A stretch of 9,863 nt of DNA from an uncultured Methanobrevibacter sp. (GTDB lineage Archaea; Methanobacteriota; Methanobacteria; Methanobacteriales; Methanobacteriaceae), in the NCBI GenBank assembly GCA_902795935.1, contig CADBMS010000224.1, forward strand, positions 1-9,863, written 5' to 3'. Under the pieces are notes generated by a model. It did no database searches and had not been told where the DNA came from. It worked only from the letters and a program-made list of their open reading frames with translations. Within the stretch, counting starts at the first letter, position 1, and each line of letters opens with the position of its first letter. Of the stretch, positions 1-5,934 are shown piece after piece. Both the position numbers and the translations under genes were made by a program.

Positions 1-45
1 ATTGGGTTTTTTTATTATTTTTTCATTAAAGTGAGATGTTTTCAT
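1..45 (-). CDS. vorA: 2-oxoisovalerate:ferredoxin oxidoreductase beta subunit, N-terminal fragment (vorA, partial)
   Basis: An ATG two bases after the vorB stop opens a frame that stays open to the window edge and reads MKTSHFNEKIIKKPN. Only 15 codons are visible, so the sequence itself does not prove the identity. The call rests on context: in methanobacterial vor clusters the thiamine-diphosphate-binding beta subunit follows vorC and vorB, and a lysine-rich start ending in KKP is, from memory, similar to known VorA N-termini. The two-base spacing and the GGTTGGT stretch at the end of vorB suggest translational coupling. The catalytic ThDP motif and the Cys residues for its cluster would lie outside the window. 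Confidence 0.6.
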   Translation of the reverse strand, partial: MKTSHFNEKIIKKPN

Positions 46-47
46 AA

Positions 48-1097
48 TTAACCAACCATTTCATATATTTTTGGCATAATATCATCAACTGTTATGAGAT
101 TACCCCCCATACGATTAATTAAACCAATATCATCAGTTTTAAGAGCCATTTTTATATCTTCTCTCATTTGACCATTACTCATCTCTACAGAAATAAATTT
201 AGCATTATTTTTTTCTCTTAATTCAACAATTTTGTTTTTTGGAAATGGAAATAATGTTATTGGCCTAAATAAACCTAATTTAATTCCTTTAGATCTAGCA
301 ATATCAACAGCACTCATACAAACCCTACTACTTATGCCATACGCTACTAATATGATATCTGCATCTTCAGTTTTGTATTCAGAATATCGTACCTCAATTT
401 CTTCTATTTTAGCATATTTTTTCTGTATTTCAAAATTAAACTTTTCTAATTCATCAAAATCTAAAAAAATTGAAGTTACTAAATTGTTCATGGTTTCTTT
501 ATTTCCTTGAACTGCATATTTAGTGTCTATTTTAGGCATTATTGCCTTTTCAGGAAATACTAAAGGTTCTGCCATTTGTCCTAAAACAGCATCTGCAAGT
601 ACTATGACTGGATTTCGATAGAGGTCTGCTAAATCAAATGCTTTAGCAGTTAAATCACACATTTCTTGAACACTATTTGGTGCAAGTACAATGTTTTTAT
701 AATTTCCATGACCCCCTCCTTTCACAACTTGATTGTAATCTCCTTGTTCGGGACCAATATTTCCTAAACCAGGCCCTGCCCTTTCAATATCAACAATTAC
801 TGCCGGTAATTCAGCTCCTGCTAAAAAAGTTATTCCTTCTTGTTTTAAACTAATTCCAGGACCTGATGACGCACACATAACTCTATGACCTGCTGCTGCC
901 CCACCATAAATCATATTTATAGCAGATTCTTCAGATTCTGCTTGTACAAAATTTCTACCAACCATTGGAAAATATTTTGATGCCTCATGTAATACCTCAC
1001 TTGCAGGAGTTATAGGATAACCAAAATAACAATCACAACCAGCATACATTGCACCTATAATTACTGCAGTGTTTCCTTTAACCATTTGTGTTGCCAT
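48..1097 (-). CDS. vorB: 2-oxoisovalerate:ferredoxin oxidoreductase alpha subunit VorB
   Basis: Alpha (pyrimidine-domain) subunit of the branched-chain 2-oxoacid:ferredoxin oxidoreductase, cytosolic. With VorA and VorC it interconverts a branched-chain 2-oxo acid plus CoA and the acyl-CoA plus CO2, using ferredoxin. Visible motifs in the 349-residue product are GYPITPASE (26-34), the AESEESA stretch (53-59), SSGPG (77-81) and a glycine-rich loop near 104-121, followed by a second domain with VAYGISSRV. The sequence closely matches my memory of Methanothermobacter VorB, and less well the KorA or PorA paralogues. The start was placed at 1097, not at the upstream in-frame ATG at 1136: the family begins MATQMVKGN, a GGGGGA ribosome-binding site sits eight bases upstream (1106-1111), and the longer start would overlap vorC. 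Only one base separates it from the vorC stop. Confidence 0.92.
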   Translation of the reverse strand: MATQMVKGNTAVIIGAMYAGCDCYFGYPITPASEVLHEASKYFPMVGRNFVQAESEESAINMIYGGAAAGHRVMCASSGPGISLKQEGITFLAGAELPAVIVDIERAGPGLGNIGPEQGDYNQVVKGGGHGNYKNIVLAPNSVQEMCDLTAKAFDLADLYRNPVIVLADAVLGQMAEPLVFPEKAIMPKIDTKYAVQGNKETMNNLVTSIFLDFDELEKFNFEIQKKYAKIEEIEVRYSEYKTEDADIILVAYGISSRVCMSAVDIARSKGIKLGLFRPITLFPFPKNKIVELREKNNAKFISVEMSNGQMREDIKMALKTDDIGLINRMGGNLITVDDIMPKIYEMVG

Positions 1098-1098
1098 T

Positions 1099-1347
1099 TT
1101 ATAATTCCCCCATTTTCTTAGGAATATGCACTTCAACAGCTAATGGTTCTGGACAAGTGTAATAACAATTTCCACAACCTTTACATCCTTTTCCACTATA
1201 AACAGCATATTTATATCCTTTATTATTAACGTCATTACTTATATAAAGCAATTCATCAGGACAACTAATAATGCATCTTTCACAAGCTTTACATTCATTT
1301 TTATGAATTATTGGATATGGTTCTTCTTTAATTTCAAGTTTTATCAT
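1099..1347 (-). CDS. vorC: 2-oxoisovalerate:ferredoxin oxidoreductase ferredoxin-like subunit VorC
   Basis: Small 82-residue electron-transfer subunit of VOR. Two classic C-x2-C-x2-C-x3-C-P motifs are present, at Cys19/22/25/29 and Cys55/58/61/65, enough for two [4Fe-4S] clusters that pass electrons between the ThDP centre and external ferredoxin. All eight ligands are intact and each motif is followed by proline, as in bacterial-type 2[4Fe-4S] ferredoxins. The spacer between the motifs is longer than in free ferredoxins, which is usual for the delta/gamma-type subunits of 2-oxoacid oxidoreductases. An AGGA ribosome-binding site lies at 1357-1360, nine bases before the ATG. The gene is 42 bases downstream of the acyl-CoA synthetase and one base upstream of vorB, so it is almost certainly co-transcribed with both. 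Confidence 0.9.
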   Translation of the reverse strand: MIKLEIKEEPYPIIHKNECKACERCIISCPDELLYISNDVNNKGYKYAVYSGKGCKGCGNCYYTCPEPLAVEVHIPKKMGEL

Positions 1348-1389
1348 AGATATTAATCCTTATTAAATTTCTTTATTAGAAAATAATAT

Positions 1390-3057
1390 TTAATTTGAAT
1401 CTTTTTTACGTATATCTGCTCTTATTATTTTACCACTAATAGTTTTAGGTAATTCATCAACAAATTCTATAATTCTAGGATATTTATATGGAGCAGTTAC
1501 ATTTTTCACATGGTTTTGAATTTCTTTTTTTAATTCTTCAGATTTTACATATCCTTTAGTTAATACTATTGTTGCTTTAACAACACTACCCCTTATTTCA
1601 TCAGGACATGCAGTTATTGCACATTCTAATACTGAAGGATGCGATATAACAGCACTTTCTACTTCAAATGGACCTATACGATATCCTGAACTTTTAATAA
1701 TATCATCAGTTCTCCCTATAAACCATAAATATCCATCTTCATCTTTCCAAGCAGTATCTCCTGTATGATAATAACCATCATGCCAAGCTTCTTTAGTTTT
1801 TTCTGAATCTAAATGATATCTTTGGAATAATCCTATTGGTTTACCATTTTCAGTGTTAATTACAATTTCACCTTCTTCTCCAACATCTACAGGATTTCCA
1901 TCACCATCAACTAATGAAATATCAAATAGTGGCGATGGTTTTCCCATTGATCCTACTTTAATAGGTAACCACGGAAAATTTGCAATACTTAATGTAGTTT
2001 CTGTCTGACCAAAACCTTCTTTAATTTCTAATCCTGTTGCTTCTTTAAATTTATTGAAAACTTCTGGATTTAAAGGTTCTCCCGCAGTTACAGCATATTT
2101 TATACTTGATAAATCATATTTAGTTAAATCTTCTTTAATTAAGAAACGATATATTGTTGGTGGTGCACAAAAAGTTGTTATTTTATATTTTTCTATTTTT
2201 TTCATTAAATTCTCTGCATTAAATCTATCATAATCATAAACAAATACTGCAGTACCAGATATCCATTGACCATATAACAATCCCCAAACTGCTTTCCCCC
2301 AACCAGTATCAGCTCCAGTGTAATGTAACCCATCTTCTTGCACATTTTGCCAAAAATATGCAGTTACAATATGGCCAAGACCATAATAATGATTATGTTC
2401 TACCATTTTTGGTTGTCCACTAGTTCCCGATGAAAAATAAATTAATGCAGAATCTTCAGGTTTTAATGTATCATCACCTGTTGGTCTTTCGAATTTAGAG
2501 CTGGCATGAAATATTTCTTCATTAAAGTTAAACCATCCTTTTCTTTCATCAAAACCAACCATAGTTTTTAACACAGTATAACCTAATTCTTTTTCAGCTT
2601 CTTCATATAAGTCAGGTAACCCATGTTCGTTGATTGATACTATCATTTTTACTTTTCCTTTTTGAATTCTATAAACAATATCTTTTGTTTTTAGCATATG
2701 AGTTGCAGGTATTACAATAGCCCCTAATTTATGTAATGCAATTATGTTTATCCAAAATTCATATCTACTTTTTAAGGTTAACATTACAGTATCGCCTTTT
2801 TTTATTCCTGCTTTTTTATAGAAATTTGCTGCTTTATTGCTGTATGTTTTCAAGTATGAAAAGTCAAAAGTTTCTTCATTACCTTTATCATCACACCATA
2901 TAATTGCAGTTTTTTTAGGATAATCCTGAGCATAGCGATCTACAACATCAAATCCAAAATTAAAATTTTCAGGTGCAATAATTTTAAAGTTTTCTTTAAA
3001 ATCGTTATAAGAATCAAATTGTGTTCGATTTACAAATTCATTAATTAATGAAGACAT
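1390..3057 (-). CDS. AMP-forming acyl-CoA synthetase, MACS type (likely branched/medium-chain acids)
   Basis: A 555-residue enzyme of the ANL adenylating superfamily: carboxylate + ATP + CoA gives acyl-CoA + AMP + PPi, in the cytosol. All core motifs are present: the phosphate loop FSSGTSGQPK (208-217), GFGQTET (348-354), YHTGD (430-434), the hinge region GRTDDIIKSSGYRIGPFEVE (448-467) and the C-terminal PKTISGKI with the catalytic lysine at 543. From memory it is close to MacsMa of Methanosarcina acetivorans, reported to prefer 2-methylbutyrate, rather than to true acetyl-CoA synthetase, which is about 100 residues longer. The start at 3057 is chosen over an in-frame ATG at 3093 because an AGAGG site (3064-3068) lies six bases upstream and the longer form would overlap the regulator gene. 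Its position just before vorCBA suggests it supplies branched acyl-CoAs to VOR. Substrate assignment is inference. Confidence 0.88.
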   Translation of the reverse strand: MSSLINEFVNRTQFDSYNDFKENFKIIAPENFNFGFDVVDRYAQDYPKKTAIIWCDDKGNEETFDFSYLKTYSNKAANFYKKAGIKKGDTVMLTLKSRYEFWINIIALHKLGAIVIPATHMLKTKDIVYRIQKGKVKMIVSINEHGLPDLYEEAEKELGYTVLKTMVGFDERKGWFNFNEEIFHASSKFERPTGDDTLKPEDSALIYFSSGTSGQPKMVEHNHYYGLGHIVTAYFWQNVQEDGLHYTGADTGWGKAVWGLLYGQWISGTAVFVYDYDRFNAENLMKKIEKYKITTFCAPPTIYRFLIKEDLTKYDLSSIKYAVTAGEPLNPEVFNKFKEATGLEIKEGFGQTETTLSIANFPWLPIKVGSMGKPSPLFDISLVDGDGNPVDVGEEGEIVINTENGKPIGLFQRYHLDSEKTKEAWHDGYYHTGDTAWKDEDGYLWFIGRTDDIIKSSGYRIGPFEVESAVISHPSVLECAITACPDEIRGSVVKATIVLTKGYVKSEELKKEIQNHVKNVTAPYKYPRIIEFVDELPKTISGKIIRADIRKKDSN

Positions 3058-3089
3058 AGTTTTCCTCTTTATTAAAATAATTATTAATT

Positions 3090-3644
3090 TCACATTATTA
3101 CTGCTAAAAATTTAGCAGATTTATTATTTAAACTTTCCATTGCATGAGGATATGTTGAATCAAATAATACTGAATCTCCAGGTTTTAAGATTATTTCTTG
3201 ATCTTTAATATATAATTTTAATTCACCTTCAATGACATAATTGAATTCTTGACCATTGTGTGCATTTAATGAAGGTTTAGTGTCATCTACTCTTGGTTCA
3301 ACAGTTACTATGAATGGTTCTGCTTTTTTATGTATGAATTTTTGAGCAAGATTTTCATATTTATATTGATTATATCTGTCTACTGCAATTCCTTGATTTT
3401 TCCGTGTTACATCAAAAATATGCATTCTTGTTTCTTCACCAGTTAAGAGTAATCCCATATCTACTTTTAATATTCGTGCAATTTCATATAATGCACTAGC
3501 AGGAATATCAGTTACTGCATTTTCATATGAAATATACTCTTCAGAATTTATACCTAATTTTTCAGAAATTTCTTCAATTGAAATTTCAGACAAATCTCGC
3601 AATTCTGCTATTCTACAAGCTATTTCTTGTCTTTTTTCTTCCAT
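3090..3644 (-). CDS. XRE-family transcriptional regulator with C-terminal cupin domain
   Basis: A 184-residue DNA-binding regulator in two parts. Residues about 8-70 form an XRE/Cro-type helix-turn-helix (IEEISEKLGIN, then SYENAVTDIP and ALYEIARILKV). Residues about 105-184 form a cupin-2 barrel with HNGQEFNYVIEGEL, LKPGDSVLFDS and YPHAMESL; His129, Glu133 and His167 are candidate metal or ligand contacts. HTH-cupin proteins commonly sense a small metabolite through the barrel. The gene is first in the operon, 32 bases ahead of the acyl-CoA synthetase, so it probably controls this operon, and a branched acid, acyl-CoA or amino acid would be a sensible effector (inference). It uses a TGA stop. 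An AAGGTG ribosome-binding site lies just upstream of the chosen ATG. A palindrome 40-55 bases upstream is a possible autoregulatory operator. Confidence 0.88.
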   Translation of the reverse strand: MEEKRQEIACRIAELRDLSEISIEEISEKLGINSEEYISYENAVTDIPASALYEIARILKVDMGLLLTGEETRMHIFDVTRKNQGIAVDRYNQYKYENLAQKFIHKKAEPFIVTVEPRVDDTKPSLNAHNGQEFNYVIEGELKLYIKDQEIILKPGDSVLFDSTYPHAMESLNNKSAKFLAVIM

Positions 3645-3682
3645 TATTACACACCTTGGGATTTTTAATAAAACTTATTTTA

Positions 3683-3698
3683 ATAATATTTATATTAT
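3683..3698 (-). promoter_or_regulatory. Candidate operator and TATA region of the regulator-synthetase-vor operon
   Basis: A perfect inverted repeat with seven-base arms and a two-base centre (ATAATAT-TT-ATATTAT) lies about 40-55 bases upstream of the regulator ATG. Read on the minus strand the same bases give a TATA-like run (TATAATATAAA), which would place transcription start near 3665-3672 and leave a leader of about 25 bases carrying the AAGGTG ribosome-binding site. A dimeric XRE protein bound here would block TBP. A second TATA-like run (ATTATATAAA, minus strand) lies at 3721-3730. Base composition is so AT-rich that a palindrome of this size can occur by chance. Confidence 0.3.
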
Positions 3699-3744
3699 AA
3701 TTTAAGTTATTAATTTCATGTTTATATAATACATTATTAAAGTT

Positions 3745-3777
3745 AAAAATAAATTAAAAATAATATAAATTTAAAAA
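3745..3777 (-). terminator. Oligo-T terminator after the 125-residue protein gene
   Basis: Three runs of five T on the minus strand (complement of A5 at 3745-3749, 3756-3760 and 3773-3777) follow the stop of the upstream minus-strand gene within about 45 bases. Archaeal RNA polymerase terminates at such T-tracts without needing a hairpin. They also sit just upstream of the next promoter region, so they would insulate the vor operon. Confidence 0.4.
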
Positions 3778-3790
3778 TAAAATGATTAAT

Positions 3791-4168
3791 TTATCTGAAT
3801 TTAATATTAGCTAATTTTTCAATAGCATTAATCAATTCATTAATACCATCAAGTTTTTTATCAGATACTTCAATTATAGGCGCCATATTAATACCATCTG
3901 AAATAATTGATTTATCCTCATATTCTAAATTTAACTCCCAAGAAAATTCATCTTCTGCTGCATAAATATCATATAATTCTTCCCATGACCATATATCAAT
4001 TTTTTCAATATATTTTCTAAAATTTATCCAGTCTTTTTCTGTTGGTTCAATTATTTTTTCTTCAATACCTGAATAAATTAATTTATCATTATTTAAACGT
4101 ATACAAATATGGCCTTCAGCAAGTTTAAAATAGCAAAAAGCAAATTTTATTGGTTGATGTTTATTCAT
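3791..4168 (-). CDS. Conserved-looking acidic, tryptophan-rich protein of unknown function
   Basis: I do not recognise a named family with certainty. The 125-residue product has no signal peptide, membrane segment or Cys cluster, so it is probably a soluble cytosolic single domain. It opens with a beta-rich stretch, followed by an acidic, aromatic core: Trp47, then IDIWSWEELYDIY (57-69) with Trp60 and Trp62, Trp77 in SWELNLEY, then SIISDGINMAPI (87-98). The W-x-W ... W-x-L ... S-x-G-x-N pattern recalls small single-domain proteins common in bacteria whose role is unknown. The C-terminus (about 100-122) looks helical. It is separated from both neighbours by AT-rich gaps and T-tracts, so it appears to be a single-gene transcript. 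No ribosome-binding site precedes the ATG; see the promoter entry for a probable leaderless message. Codon use fits a real gene. Confidence 0.75.
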   Translation of the reverse strand: MNKHQPIKFAFCYFKLAEGHICIRLNNDKLIYSGIEEKIIEPTEKDWINFRKYIEKIDIWSWEELYDIYAAEDEFSWELNLEYEDKSIISDGINMAPIIEVSDKKLDGINELINAIEKLANIKFR

Positions 4169-4190
4169 AGTATCAATTATTATAATTAAC

Positions 4191-4204
4191 TATATATAAA
4201 AAAC
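4191..4204 (-). promoter_or_regulatory. TATA box suggesting a leaderless transcript
   Basis: On the minus strand an A-rich patch followed by TTTATATATA lies with its centre about 27 bases before the A of the ATG at 4168. Archaeal transcription starts about 25-27 bases downstream of the TATA centre, which puts the start at or within a few bases of the initiation codon. The bases between the box and the ATG contain no G-rich Shine-Dalgarno motif, in agreement. Confidence 0.5.
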
Positions 4205-4512
4205 TTTTTGTAATGAGATGATATTTAGATAAAATTTTTTTGAATTTTTAGATTTATTGAATATCTTTTTTAAATATTATTCTTTATTTCATTTTTTTAT
4301 TATAAATGCAGTGTTTTCTTACTATTATATAATATATTAATTGATTATATTTTTTTGGTTATTGTAATTATATGCATAATAATTCTTAATTAGAATGAGT
4401 GATATCCAATAAACAATTAATCTTCTGCATATACTTAATAAATATTTTCGATTATAACACAAAGAACATATATTTTTAACACAAAATTAAAAATAATTGA
4501 AAAAAAATAATG

Positions 4513-4532
4513 AAGAAAATTATTGTATAAAT
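4513..4532 (+). promoter_or_regulatory. Candidate nreA promoter (BRE and TATA-like)
   Basis: A purine-rich BRE-like stretch (AAGAAAAT) leads into TTGTATAAAT at 4523-4532. The predicted start is near 4550-4556, only a few bases before the nreA ATG, so the message would have a very short leader. A second possible box (CATATATTTTT near 4468-4478) would give a leader of about 60 bases that includes the weak ribosome-binding candidate AGGTTTTGAT (4544-4553). The sequence does not decide between them. Confidence 0.35.
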
Positions 4533-4559
4533 TAATTTTTATTAGGTTTTGATAATAAT

Positions 4560-5762
4560 ATGATTATAAGTAAAAGTGCTTATCTAAAAAAATTAACATC
4601 ACAAATAAAAATGAAATCAATTAATGTGAGTGAAGAAATAGATGGTAGTACTCCACCATCTGTTTTTATTGGTAGTTGGAATTATCCTAAAGTATATGCT
4701 GGCCCAATGATGGTCCCAGAACAACACAATACACAAATTATGGATTCTCCAGAAACATGGATTCCTAATTCTATAAAACAAAATGAAATTATTGGATATA
4801 GATTATCTTTAGTTCGTGGAAAACAAACAGTAGGTATTAAAGACATAAATAATCGATTTATTGAACAATTAAGAGATATATCTTTAGCTTCAACATCAAT
4901 AGATACTGAAGCTAAATTTTATAAAAAACCTCATGGAATTTCTTTTAGTGAAGAAACAACACCACATGGTCCTAGCGGTATTATTGAAAAATTTAATATT
5001 GATGCAGTTAAATGGAACCCAGAATTAGAAAAAGTCTATTATGATACTGATTTAATATCTGCAAAAGCTTTAATGAATTTACATGAAAATGGAGTTCCAT
5101 TTTCTAATATACAGAAAGCATTTTCAGTAGGTGCAATAGGTACTAGTAAAAAGAGAAGATTAGTGCCTACAAGATGGTCAATAACTGCATGTGATACAAT
5201 ATTAGCAGATAATTTGTTAAAAAAAGTTAGATATCATAATATACTAGATACTTATAGAGTTTATGAATTTTCAAGTTTAAATAATCATTATGCAATTATT
5301 TTATTGCCTACTGAGTGGCAATATGAATGGATGGAGGCATTTATTAAAATTCTTTATAAAGAAGAAGTTATTTTTTCAGATTATGAAACTAATATTGGTA
5401 AAAAAGAATATTCATGCGTTGGTGGATGTTATTATACTTGTAAAATGGCTGTATTAGATGCATTGAATAAAGAAAAGATACAAGCAGGAGTTATTGTTTT
5501 AAGAGAAGCTTATTCTGATTATGTACCATTAGGTGTTTTTAATGTTAGAGAAAATGTTAAACATGCAATGAATCAAAAATATAAAGAATTTGAAGATTTA
5601 AATAATGCTATAAAATATATTAGTACCCAATTAAAAATGCCTATTAATAAATATATTAAACAATCCTATTTATTAGAAGAACTTTTAAAATCTAAACAAA
5701 CTACATTAGATAAATTTTTCCGTACGGAACAAACTACCCTAAAATTACAAGACTTTATTTAA
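4560..5762 (+). CDS. nreA: Archaeal DNA repair protein, Nre family (NreA-like), with C-terminal PIP box
   Basis: A 400-residue member of the archaeal Nre family, implicated in repair of DNA damage such as mitomycin C lesions in Haloferax and acting with the PCNA sliding clamp. Family signatures are PPSVFIGSWNYPKVYAGPM (32-50), KPHGISFS (123-130), the KKRRLVPTRWSITACD block (197-212) and the GGCYYTCKMAVLDAL segment (288-302). The C-terminus carries a textbook PIP box, QTTLDKFF (380-387), followed by a second partial copy beginning QTTL at 391. Many relatives begin with a Cys-rich zinc motif; here the N-terminus reads MIISKSAYLKKL and has no cysteines, so that motif is absent or degraded. Three cysteines (286, 290, 294) cluster instead in the GG segment. 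The gene stands alone, divergent from its left neighbour, and ends in a palindrome. Confidence 0.88.
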   Translation: MIISKSAYLKKLTSQIKMKSINVSEEIDGSTPPSVFIGSWNYPKVYAGPMMVPEQHNTQIMDSPETWIPNSIKQNEIIGYRLSLVRGKQTVGIKDINNRFIEQLRDISLASTSIDTEAKFYKKPHGISFSEETTPHGPSGIIEKFNIDAVKWNPELEKVYYDTDLISAKALMNLHENGVPFSNIQKAFSVGAIGTSKKRRLVPTRWSITACDTILADNLLKKVRYHNILDTYRVYEFSSLNNHYAIILLPTEWQYEWMEAFIKILYKEEVIFSDYETNIGKKEYSCVGGCYYTCKMAVLDALNKEKIQAGVIVLREAYSDYVPLGVFNVRENVKHAMNQKYKEFEDLNNAIKYISTQLKMPINKYIKQSYLLEELLKSKQTTLDKFFRTEQTTLKLQDFI

Positions 5763-5770
5763 AATAAAGT
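5752..5770. repeat. Perfect palindrome at the nreA stop codon
   Basis: ACTTTATTT and its exact complement AAATAAAGT flank a single A. The repeat covers the last codons and the stop of nreA and supplies an in-frame TAA on the minus strand as well (5759-5761). As RNA it would form a seven-pair hairpin with a five-base loop; T-rich tracts follow downstream, so it may help define the 3' end of the transcript. Confidence 0.5.
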
Positions 5771-5791
5771 AAATATATTGTTTCTTTCAAA

Positions 5792-5824
5792 TTTTTTTGA
5801 TTTTTGTTCAAAATTTATTTTTTT
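5792..5824 (+). terminator. Oligo-T terminator downstream of nreA
   Basis: Runs of seven T (5792-5798), five T (5801-5805) and seven T (5818-5824) lie 30-62 bases after the nreA stop on the coding strand. Archaeal RNA polymerase stops at such clustered T-tracts; the stop-codon palindrome just upstream may assist. Confidence 0.5.
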
Positions 5825-5835
5825 GATAATAATAA

Positions 5836-5934
5836 TTGTAGCTGTTAAAGTTGTTGTAGCTACTAAGATACTCCAAATAATATATAGACAAAATATGCAA
5901 TGAATATCAAGAAGATACTTAATATTCAATTTTT
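5836..5934 (+). ncRNA. Possible small structured RNA (speculative)
   Basis: Two stem-loops, six and seven base pairs with 14-base loops, lie 37 bases apart; the first extends by two G-U pairs. The second is followed one base later by TTTTT (5930-5934), an intrinsic-terminator-like arrangement. A TATA-like run (AAATATATTG, 5771-5780) could start a transcript near 5800. It matches no RNA family I know. An untranslated 3' tail of the nreA message, or chance structure, is an equally good reading. Confidence 0.15.

Larger units (their letters stand above)
4169..4559. other. AT-rich divergent intergenic region
   Basis: This 391-base gap separates divergent genes and shows no ORF beyond a few codons after any ATG on either strand. 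It holds the minus-strand TATA box near 4191-4204 and plus-strand promoter candidates for nreA near its right end. A plus-strand hairpin (ATATAAT at 4327-4333 pairing with ATTATAT at 4344-4350) is followed at once by seven T, resembling an intrinsic terminator although no plus-strand gene precedes it. A weaker five-base hairpin lies at 4382-4396. No tRNA-like or other clear RNA gene is visible. Confidence 0.6.

Noticed and set aside
232..510. Plus-strand open frame of 92 codons
   Set aside because: It lies wholly antisense to vorB, whose conserved motifs and ribosome-binding site make it the real gene. The plus-strand translation resembles no family and has no upstream signals.
1098..1136. 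Longer vorB start at 1136
   Set aside because: It would add 13 residues unlike the family N-terminus and overlap the vorC C-terminus. The ATG at 1097 has a well-placed GGGGGA site.
3058..3093. Longer acyl-CoA synthetase start at 3093
   Set aside because: The extra residues (MKLIIILIKRKT) come from AT-rich spacer, overlap the regulator stop, and bypass the clear AGAGG site in front of the ATG at 3057.
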